From Muribaculaceae bacterium (lineage in GTDB: Bacteria; Bacteroidota; Bacteroidia; Bacteroidales; Muribaculaceae): 5,205 bases of DNA. Location: the NCBI GenBank assembly GCA_029059965.1, contig JAIDUY010000123.1:1-5205 (forward strand). The letters are read 5' to 3'. Positions 1 to 5,205 of this stretch are shown here, in pieces. Position numbers and translations under genes: made by a program. The notes under the pieces were generated by a model, which was not told the DNA's origin, made no database searches, and saw only the letters and a program-made list of their open reading frames with translations. Positions within the stretch are counted from its first letter, which is position 1, and every line of letters begins with the position of its first letter.

Positions 1-71
1 AAATCAAGCAGGACGAACTGCGCCGGACATTCCCCGTGTCGGCCGATGCCGACTCATTCACTATCCGCTGA
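1..71 (+). CDS. 3' end of a probable convergent gene (partial, product unknown)
   Basis: A plus-strand frame starting at base 3 is open from the window edge to a TGA at 69-71 and gives a 22-residue tail, IKQDELRRTFPVSADADSFTIR. I favour a real C-terminus for two reasons: the residue mix is natural, with a charged helix-like start and a polar tail, and most codons (about 17 of 22) end in G or C, as in the neighbouring genes. The minus-strand alternatives here are weaker: an ATGA-coupled frame starting at 57 stops after 17 codons, and the other two frames have no ATG. If real, the gene converges on the protease gene and the two coding regions overlap by 18 bases (54-71). The fragment is too short to assign a family. 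It could still be a chance open frame in intergenic DNA. Confidence 0.45.
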   Translation, partial: IKQDELRRTFPVSADADSFTIR

Positions 72-971
72 CTCGCGGCAGAACCGCCACAGCACATAGA
101 GCAGCGCGGCGGTGAGAACGACGCTGGCCACGGTCACCGGAAGCGACCACAGCTCGGGAACCGACTCCGTGGCCGACGTGCCTCCCTGACGAGCCTGAAG
201 CCATGCCGTTACGACGTAGGTCGTGTTGTTCAGCACATGAGCGGCCACGGGCACCCAGAGCGAGCGCGTCCACACAAGCAGATAGCCGAAATAGGCGCCG
301 AGGAGCATGCGGGGCACGAAGCCGAACAGCTGGAAGTGCATGGCACTGAAAACGAAGGCCACAATCCATACGCAGACATGCACGTTGAGCCGCGAGCGCA
401 TAAGTATGCGCAGGAAAGCCCCGCGGAACAGCAGTTCCTCCGAGAAGCCTGCCGCAACGCCCACAATAAGTATGTTGAGAATCAGTCCCGGCACCGAGGT
501 GTCGTCCATCATCACGCCTATCGTGGCGGCCGCCTCGGTCTCCATGGCTCTTGCCAGGCGGTCGAGAGTCTCGGGAAGCCAGTCCCAGTGATAGTTCCAG
601 TAGATTACAGCCTCCTGGGCGGGTACCGACACTAACAAGATGGCAAGCACGAACATCATCGGCAACAGCTTCGGCCTGTGCATGATGCACAGCAGCTGAG
701 CGGGATAGCGGGTGGCGATAAGCGCCGTGCCTACTGCCGGAACGACGAACAGCAGCACGTCCTGCAGCATGGCGCCTATGCGCAGTCCTGCCGCAGGATT
801 ACCCTCGCACAGCCTGCCTGCCACAAGCACGGTCACGGCCGTGACCACATAGCACAGGATGAAGAAACAGAGCAGCAATCCCAGTGCAGCCCCGGTGCGG
901 AGCGTCATGGGAAACTCACCTTTGTCGGACGCGCGTGTCCAGAAGTCTTTGTTGTCGGGTGTATCAGTCAT
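54..971 (-). CDS. CPBP family (CAAX/Abi-type) intramembrane glutamic protease
   Basis: A 305-residue multi-pass membrane protein with about eight hydrophobic segments (roughly residues 27-52, 67-86, 102-120, 161-177, 198-213, 220-236, 238-256 and 276-296) after a short polar N-terminus. The CPBP (formerly Abi/CAAX protease) signature is complete. Motif 1 is EExxxR at E178, E179 and R183 (sequence SEELLFRG). Motif 2 is the FxxxH at F208-H212, in FSAMHF. The last motif is the histidine-asparagine pair H245 with N248/N249, in AHVLNN. In characterised relatives these glutamates and histidines form the intramembrane active site that cleaves prenylated (Rce1-like) or other membrane substrates. Bacterial members have varied or unknown roles, including peptide maturation and self-immunity, and nothing here points to a substrate; no bacteriocin gene is adjacent. 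The ATG at 971 lies 4 bases past the methyltransferase stop, supporting this start and translational coupling. The stop at 54-56 overlaps the likely convergent gene. Family call is firm; function is open. Confidence 0.93.
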   Translation of the reverse strand: MTDTPDNKDFWTRASDKGEFPMTLRTGAALGLLLCFFILCYVVTAVTVLVAGRLCEGNPAAGLRIGAMLQDVLLFVVPAVGTALIATRYPAQLLCIMHRPKLLPMMFVLAILLVSVPAQEAVIYWNYHWDWLPETLDRLARAMETEAAATIGVMMDDTSVPGLILNILIVGVAAGFSEELLFRGAFLRILMRSRLNVHVCVWIVAFVFSAMHFQLFGFVPRMLLGAYFGYLLVWTRSLWVPVAAHVLNNTTYVVTAWLQARQGGTSATESVPELWSLPVTVASVVLTAALLYVLWRFCRESADSE

Positions 972-975
972 GGAA

Positions 976-1686
976 TCATGAAATTTTGATGTAGAAAGGG
1001 TCGACGAGCGCTATATACTCGTCGGATGGAGCGCCGTCGGGGCGCCTCATATCGAAGCGGCGTATCTCCGTCGGGCAGGCCTCCCTGCCGAAGTGCCACA
1101 GCAGGCGCCGCTCCGGGCGCCGCGGGGTTGTGGCCACACGCCACAACCGCCTCAGTCGCAGCCCCGCCAGCTCGGCGGCGAAGATGATGTCGTTCTCGCA
1201 ATCCGGGGGCGACACCATGCCGAGCTGTCCGTCGGGGGCGAGGATGGCGGCAGCACGTTCGATGAGTGTGCGATAGCTCAGCGAAGCCTGATGGCGGGCG
1301 GCGGCACGCGCCGTATCGGGCGAGACGGCGCCGTTGTCGAAGTAGGGCGGATTGCTGACAATCACGTCCGGCCGCACCGGCAAGTCGACAGTAAGGAAGT
1401 CCCCGCGCACCACCTTCATGCGCTCCGCCCACGGCGAAGCCGCGAAGTTGGCCTCCGACGCATCGGCGGCGCCGGGGTCGAGTTCCACGGCATATATATC
1501 AGCATCAGGGCATTCCTGGGCGGCCATAAGGCTCAGCACGCCCGAACCGGCGCCGGCATCGGCCACCGAGCGGGCGTCGCGGACGGCTGGCAGAAACCAT
1601 GCACCCAGCAGAACGCTGTCGGAGCATATCTTCATGCCGCATCCGCGGTCGTCGACCATGAATTGTCTGAATCGGAACTCTGCCAT
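976..1686 (-). CDS. trmN6: tRNA1(Val) (adenine(37)-N6)-methyltransferase, TrmN6/YfiC-like
   Basis: A 236-residue class I (Rossmann-fold) SAM-dependent methyltransferase. The N-terminal stretch FRFRQFMVDD through MKICSDSVLLGAW (residues 4-30) matches the start of YfiC/TrmN6 proteins, which usually read MKVxTDxVLLGAW there, and it supports the ATG at 1686. SAM-binding motif I is DAGAGSG (43-49), the acidic end of strand 2 is VELD (67-70), GDF lies at 95-97, and the N6-adenine catalytic motif NPPY is at 112-115. The C-terminal half is arginine rich (around 178-202), consistent with RNA contact. In E. coli this enzyme methylates N6 of A37, next to the anticodon of tRNA1(Val), in the cytoplasm. 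The length suits the family. No clear Shine-Dalgarno is seen in the 27 bases after the upstream stop. Another N6-adenine methyltransferase of the same fold is possible, but the N-terminal match makes TrmN6 the best call. Confidence 0.9.
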   Translation of the reverse strand: MAEFRFRQFMVDDRGCGMKICSDSVLLGAWFLPAVRDARSVADAGAGSGVLSLMAAQECPDADIYAVELDPGAADASEANFAASPWAERMKVVRGDFLTVDLPVRPDVIVSNPPYFDNGAVSPDTARAAARHQASLSYRTLIERAAAILAPDGQLGMVSPPDCENDIIFAAELAGLRLRRLWRVATTPRRPERRLLWHFGREACPTEIRRFDMRRPDGAPSDEYIALVDPFYIKIS

Positions 1687-1713
1687 CGTGTCGCTTCGGT
1701 GGTCAGTGGTTTG

Positions 1714-3060
1714 TCAGAACAGCGACAGCTGGGCGTCGTTCTCCGGCGGCTGCGGCTTGCGGGGAGGTTCGGTGTAGCCGAAGTCGCTGCCGGAAGCGCG
1801 CAGCGGGGGAGTGTCGGGACCCGGCACGCTGACGAACCAGTCGGGACATTCGAAGTCGTCCTCGGCCGAAAGGATGTCGGCGTCGGCCTGCGAGAACAGG
1901 TTGCCCTCGCCGTCGTCGCGGCGGCGCAGTCGTTCGTTGGCGCGGTTGAGTTCCTCCTTGAGCGACTTGTTGTTGGCCTTGAGGCGGGCTATGCGTTCGT
2001 CGCGCTTGGCTATGACGGTCTGCACCTGTCCGATCTGCGATTCGAGCTCGCGCACGGTCTCCATGATTTTCATGCTTTCGGCAAGGTCGTCCTCGGCTTT
2101 CTTACGGGCTTCACGTTCGCCTGTAAGCTCTTCCTGAAGCTCGGTGTATATCTGTTTGGATAGCTCCTGGGCCTGCGTGAGGTCGGCTACGCGGGCATTG
2201 AGGGCGTTCACCTCGTCGTTCTTTGCTGCGAGCTCGGTGCCGAGACTCGTCGCGCGCTCCTCGAGTTCTGTAGCGGTGCTGTGTGCCGCCTCCAGTTCCG
2301 CTGTCAGCGATTCGGCACTCGAGCGCAGAGTGTCCGCTTCGGCGCGCAGGGTTTCGGCCTCGGCGCGCAGAGCCTCGGTCTCGGCCGGGTCTGCTGCGGG
2401 GGCACCGCCTCGCAGGCGTTCGATTTCCTGCTGGAGGCCTTCGATGATTCCGGGCTGGACGTCGGCCAGCTTGACCTTGTTGAGCAGGCTGCGGTTCTCG
2501 AGCTCGAACTGTTCGCGCTCTGCCTCGACCTTCGCCAGCTGGCTCTCGAGATCGTTTACGCGCTCTGACAGGGCGCGGCGCCGGCGGTCGGCGCTGAGTT
2601 GTTGCTCACGTATGGATGTCTTCTGTTGTTCGAGTTTCTCCATCTCGCGGCGCAGCCTCTCGCTTTCGGCCCTTGAGGCCTCCGAAGCGTTGCGCAGGCG
2701 GCTTTCGGCATGAGCCTCGGCCTCGGCGCGCAGCCTGTTCATGTACTCGGCTACCGAAGAGTCAAGGCTGTCGGCCAGTGCCTTACGCTGTGATTCGGGG
2801 TCTATGCTGCGCTGTAGGAAGTCAGGCAAGGCAGAGTTGAATACGGCAAGGACGCCGTCGAGGATATGGTTGCGTACCTCCGGGTCGAACTCAAGTTCCT
2901 TTGCCGGTTCTGCCTGCACGGCAGCGGTATCGGTTTCGGCGCAGCTGTCGGTATTTTCGACGGCGGGGCTGACGGAGACGGCGGCGAAATCGTCGTCATC
3001 GTCTTCGATGTCGTCGCCGCTGAATCCGAGGGCGCGTCGCAGTGAGCTTAGGAAGGTCAT
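1714..3060 (-). CDS. Acidic coiled-coil protein with C-terminal clamp-binding-like motif (function unknown)
   Basis: I do not recognise a named family. The ATG at 3060 gives 448 residues. An in-frame ATG at 3096 would add 12 residues but lies inside the upstream gene, whose TAA is at 3074-3076; 3060 is preferred because it leaves 13 bases and begins with a sensible amphipathic helix (MTFLSSLRRALGF). Layout: that helix; an acidic low-complexity patch (DDIEDDDDDF, 16-25) and a polar acidic linker to about 58; a short possibly globular helical region at about 59-105; a long charged coiled coil from about 105 to 380, interrupted near 200-228 by a Pro/Gly-containing break (VQPG, GGAPAADP); then an acidic, Trp/Pro-rich, probably disordered tail. 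The protein ends in QLSLF, the consensus shape of peptides that dock on the beta sliding clamp. No transmembrane segment or Walker motif is seen, so it is not an SMC/RecN-type ATPase. A cytoplasmic scaffold or replication-associated role is inference only. Confidence 0.85.
   Translation of the reverse strand: MTFLSSLRRALGFSGDDIEDDDDDFAAVSVSPAVENTDSCAETDTAAVQAEPAKELEFDPEVRNHILDGVLAVFNSALPDFLQRSIDPESQRKALADSLDSSVAEYMNRLRAEAEAHAESRLRNASEASRAESERLRREMEKLEQQKTSIREQQLSADRRRRALSERVNDLESQLAKVEAEREQFELENRSLLNKVKLADVQPGIIEGLQQEIERLRGGAPAADPAETEALRAEAETLRAEADTLRSSAESLTAELEAAHSTATELEERATSLGTELAAKNDEVNALNARVADLTQAQELSKQIYTELQEELTGEREARKKAEDDLAESMKIMETVRELESQIGQVQTVIAKRDERIARLKANNKSLKEELNRANERLRRRDDGEGNLFSQADADILSAEDDFECPDWFVSVPGPDTPPLRASGSDFGYTEPPRKPQPPENDAQLSLF
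1717..1731 (-). other. Codons for C-terminal QLSLF, a sliding-clamp-binding-like motif
   Basis: The last five codons of the coiled-coil gene encode Gln-Leu-Ser-Leu-Phe directly before the TGA. Bacterial DnaN-binding proteins (polymerases, mismatch-repair proteins and others) commonly carry a pentapeptide of consensus QL(S/D)LF, often at or near a flexible terminus. Here it follows a proline-rich tail (EPPRKPQPPENDA), a suitable exposed context. The match is seen directly; binding is inferred. Confidence 0.5.
2321..2383 (-). repeat. Three imperfect tandem 21-bp units encoding seven-residue coiled-coil repeats
   Basis: Three consecutive 21-base units (2321-2341, 2342-2362, 2363-2383) share a GCGCAG core and a TCG-rich end. 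The second and third are nearly identical outside a few positions. They encode the repeating heptads LRAEAET, LRAEADT and LRSSAES (residues 231-251) within the coiled coil. The unit length is exactly one heptad, so expansion or loss of units would keep the frame and only change coil length. A likely origin is local duplication. Confidence 0.75.
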
Positions 3061-3073
3061 GGTATTGCGTGGT

Positions 3074-5205
3074 TTATGATTGTTCCGGTTTTTCAATGAG
3101 GCCGCGGCCGCTACGGCCGTTGATGGCTATGGGCAGTGGCGAGGAGAAGCGGACAACACGGATGGCACCGTCGTCGTACTCGGCCTCGGCATTGTCGAGG
3201 TAGGCGCTGTCGTAGTATCCATTGCCGGCGCGGGGGTCTACGGTGAAGTAGCCCACGCCGAATGAGGTGAGGTTCTGGAAGAAGTGCGTGCCTTGGCTCG
3301 GCTCGATGCGGTAGTCGCCGACTGCAGCCTCGACGATGACGCGGGCGCCGGATATGTCGGCCCACTTCACGGGGATGCCGAGCGCAGGGTCGCTCGAACC
3401 CCAGCGTCCGGGACCGATGAGCACATAGCCTTCTCCGCGGCTGTTGAGCTCACGGTTGATGCGCTGGAGCACAGGCACGAGCGAGGAGTTAGACGACGAG
3501 TCGAAGCTGTCGGGACGGACGTAGACCACCGTCTGAACGCCCTCTATCATTCCGTGACCGAGTGCCGTGTCGCTGCGGATGATGAGCTCGCTGTCGGGCA
3601 AGTCAAGAACGTCGTCGGCAATGAGGTTGCGCTTGTCGATTATCGGGCGTATCTGGAGCCAGTAGAGACTGGCCTTGATGCCCTCGGCGGTGGGGTGGGG
3701 GAGCACTACGCCCGCAAACTCGATTTCGACGGGGCGCTGCATGGCGTTCTGCCCTTCGCTCAGCATGAAGTCGAGGGCGGGAGCCAGAGGGATGGCCTTG
3801 TCGCGCAGGATATTGTTGAACGTCACCACACGGCGCCCCGAGCCCTGCTCGTAGTCCTTGAGGACACCGTCGTATGGGTCGAATGTCGACACGGTGAAGC
3901 GCAGGGCACCCGTTCCGGCGAAGTCCTGCACGTTCTTTTCAATCAGCCCGACCCCCTCGTCAAGGTGTGCGGCGAATTCGGTGCCTTTACCCCGGGGCAG
4001 AGCGAAGAGCTTGCGCTGGGTGTCGCGCAGGGCGAGGTCGAGGGTCGATGTCTGGAGCGCATGCCCCGGATGGCGGGGCGAGAAACGCAGACCTCGGCCG
4101 CCGTCGACGATGTACTTGCCCAGTCCCACGGCGATTTCCACCACCCCGTCCTCGGGCTGCTCGTCGCCGAGCGGATAGTAGTTCAGCGAGCGGCCCACGC
4201 CCGAGAACGACGGCAGATAGTAGTCGCCGAAATTATCGCCCACGACCTCCTGTATGATGACGGCCATCTTCTCCTGGTCGATAACATTGCTCGTGGCCGT
4301 CATGTACGATTTCGAGGCATGGTAGAACACCGAAGCATAGACGCCCTTGACGGCCTCCTCAAGCCAGCGGAGCCTCAGCGCCGAGTCGTCGGTCCAGGGC
4401 ACCATATAGGTCGAGTAGATTCCGGCAAAGGGCTGGTAGTGGGAGTCTTCCAGCAGACTCGAGCTGCGCACGGCAAAGGGGCGGTCGACCACCTCGAACA
4501 GCGCCAGAAAGTCCTCGCGCAGCCGCTCGGGAAGTTCGGCGGCGAGGAAGGCCTCGAGTATGGTCTGGTCGTCGGCATCGCTGAGCGCCAGCGGATATAG
4601 GTCGTTGGTGGCCATGAACTCGTCGAAGATGTCGGTACACAGCACCACCGAGCGGGGGATGGATATGGTCAGCCCGTCGAAGTTGTCGCAGACGGGATTT
4701 TTCTTGATGATGGAGTCGACGAAAGCCAGGCCGCGGCCCTTGCCGCCGAGGCTGCCCTGGCCGATGCGGGCGAAGTTGGAGTAGTGGTCGAAGCGTTCCT
4801 TCTTGAATTCCGCCACTACGCCGCGGTTTTTCATCTTGCGGTACTTGACGATGAGGTCGAAGAAAAGCTGTCGCACGGCAGGAGCCTCGTCGAGGCTGTC
4901 GAACTTATGGCGCTTGACCACGTCGGCAATGGGGAAGAGCGCGCGGCTGTAGAGCCAGCGCGATATGTCGTTGTGCGATGCATGGGCCTGCAGAGCCTCG
5001 GCGGGGATGCTGAAGATGGCATTCTGCATATCCTTGAGGTTGCGAATTGTCATAATCGGCTTTCCTGTGGCCGGGTCGCGGATGACGAAATCGCCGAAGC
5101 CGAAGTTGTTCATGATGGCCTTGCCGAGCTCCACCGACAGCTTCTTGGAGTTCTTGTCGACGAACACGCCGCCGAAGTCGCCTATGCGTCCGGCATTCTC
5201 GGGCT
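3074..5205 (-). CDS. PEP/pyruvate-binding (PPDK_N) domain protein, PEP synthase-like, 5'-truncated by the window
   Basis: The frame is open to the window edge (first full codon 5203), giving 709 visible residues. The GTG at 5167 is internal, not a start. The first ~30 residues (FVDKNSKKLSVELGKAI) resemble the last helix of a receiver-like domain; from memory, Bacteroidales homologues of about 950-1000 residues carry such domains N-terminally, so roughly 250-300 residues are missing. A helical linker (about 31-140) leads to the ATP-grasp/PPDK_N module: GGKGRG (153-158), VRSSSLLED (245-253), FAGIYST (259-265), IQEVVG (317-322), SGVGRS (334-339), VEIAVGLGKYIVDGG (355-369), VEIEFAG (492-498) and WLQIRPI (515-521), each matching an equivalent in PEP synthase. 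The rest is a distinct C-terminal domain with GPGRWGSSDP (597-606) and SQGTHFFQNL (636-645). Neither a phosphohistidine swivelling domain nor a PEP-binding TIM barrel follows, so complete PEP synthase activity is unlikely. Databases often name such proteins phosphoenolpyruvate synthase; a sensing or phosphotransfer role is inference. Confidence 0.9.
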   Translation of the reverse strand, partial: PENAGRIGDFGGVFVDKNSKKLSVELGKAIMNNFGFGDFVIRDPATGKPIMTIRNLKDMQNAIFSIPAEALQAHASHNDISRWLYSRALFPIADVVKRHKFDSLDEAPAVRQLFFDLIVKYRKMKNRGVVAEFKKERFDHYSNFARIGQGSLGGKGRGLAFVDSIIKKNPVCDNFDGLTISIPRSVVLCTDIFDEFMATNDLYPLALSDADDQTILEAFLAAELPERLREDFLALFEVVDRPFAVRSSSLLEDSHYQPFAGIYSTYMVPWTDDSALRLRWLEEAVKGVYASVFYHASKSYMTATSNVIDQEKMAVIIQEVVGDNFGDYYLPSFSGVGRSLNYYPLGDEQPEDGVVEIAVGLGKYIVDGGRGLRFSPRHPGHALQTSTLDLALRDTQRKLFALPRGKGTEFAAHLDEGVGLIEKNVQDFAGTGALRFTVSTFDPYDGVLKDYEQGSGRRVVTFNNILRDKAIPLAPALDFMLSEGQNAMQRPVEIEFAGVVLPHPTAEGIKASLYWLQIRPIIDKRNLIADDVLDLPDSELIIRSDTALGHGMIEGVQTVVYVRPDSFDSSSNSSLVPVLQRINRELNSRGEGYVLIGPGRWGSSDPALGIPVKWADISGARVIVEAAVGDYRIEPSQGTHFFQNLTSFGVGYFTVDPRAGNGYYDSAYLDNAEAEYDDGAIRVVRFSSPLPIAINGRSGRGLIEKPEQS

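Noticed and set aside
1..57. 17-codon ATGA-coupled minus-strand frame starting at 57
   Set aside because: It overlaps the protease stop in a classic coupling arrangement but ends at once, and its Arg/Pro-rich translation does not look like a protein.
61..690. 209-codon minus-strand frame overlapping the CPBP gene
   Set aside because: An Arg/Cys/His-rich shifted-frame translation of the protease gene, which itself has complete active-site motifs in the other frame.
54..971. CPBP protease as a bacteriocin immunity or phage-defence (Abi) gene
   Set aside because: The family name invites this, but there is no bacteriocin precursor, toxin or defence gene nearby, and the neighbours are housekeeping-like.
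1547..1556. Perfect 10-bp palindrome CCGGCGCCGG
   Set aside because: It falls in codons for the SAM-binding motif DAGAGSG, where GC-rich Gly and Ala codons create palindromes by chance; there is no loop or T-run to suggest a terminator.
1093..2163. 356-codon plus-strand open frame across the methyltransferase and coiled-coil genes
   Set aside because: It spans two well-supported minus-strand genes and the gap between them, and shows no domain or plausible start context. High GC makes long antisense frames common.
3061..3096. Upstream ATG at 3096 as start of the coiled-coil gene
   Set aside because: The added 12 residues (MKNRNNHKPRNT) are coded within the end of the preceding gene and look unlike protein; the ATG at 3060 gives a clean short gap.
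3284..4600. 438-codon plus-strand open frame opposite the ATP-grasp gene
   Set aside because: It lies entirely antisense to a gene with clear family motifs. Its translation is rich in Val, Glu, Arg and His with no recognisable domain, as expected for the shadow of a GC-rich gene.
5167..5167. GTG at 5167 as start of the ATP-grasp gene
   Set aside because: The frame remains open upstream to the window edge with sequence that continues the family (GRIGDFGG), so the GTG is an internal valine codon.

Overview
The window looks like a piece of a high-GC Bacteroidota chromosome, most likely Bacteroidales (Muribaculaceae, Alistipes or a similar gut lineage). This is inferred from three things. The base composition is roughly 60% G+C by eye, with GC-rich third codon positions. 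The gene starts lack clear Shine-Dalgarno sequences, which is typical of Bacteroidota. The rightmost gene belongs to a PEP/pyruvate-binding-domain family that I know mainly from Bacteroidales. No mobile element, RNA gene, CRISPR array or other sign of recent transfer is visible.

Four genes lie head to tail on the minus strand and fill almost the whole window, so transcription runs right to left. Positions 5205-3074 hold the 3' part of a large protein with a PPDK_N-type ATP-grasp (PEP/pyruvate-binding) module and a distinctive C-terminal domain; its 5' end is outside the window. After 13 bases, 3060-1714 encodes a 448-residue acidic coiled-coil protein that ends in the pentapeptide QLSLF, which matches the consensus for binding the bacterial sliding clamp. 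After 27 bases, 1686-976 encodes a tRNA1(Val) A37 N6-methyltransferase (TrmN6/YfiC type). After 4 bases, 971-54 encodes a multi-pass CPBP/CAAX-type intramembrane protease. At the left edge, a plus-strand reading frame ending at 71 has the look of a true protein C-terminus, so a convergent gene probably overlaps the protease gene tail to tail by 18 bases.

The spacings (13, 27 and 4 bases, with no promoter- or terminator-like structure between genes) suggest one transcription unit. The four products do not form an obvious pathway: a possible signalling or metabolite-sensing ATP-grasp protein, a possible replication-associated coiled-coil protein, a tRNA modification enzyme and a membrane protease. 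The two points most worth pursuing are the C-terminal clamp-binding-like motif on the uncharacterised coiled-coil protein, and the ATP-grasp protein that lacks the phosphohistidine and PEP-binding domains needed for PEP synthase chemistry.
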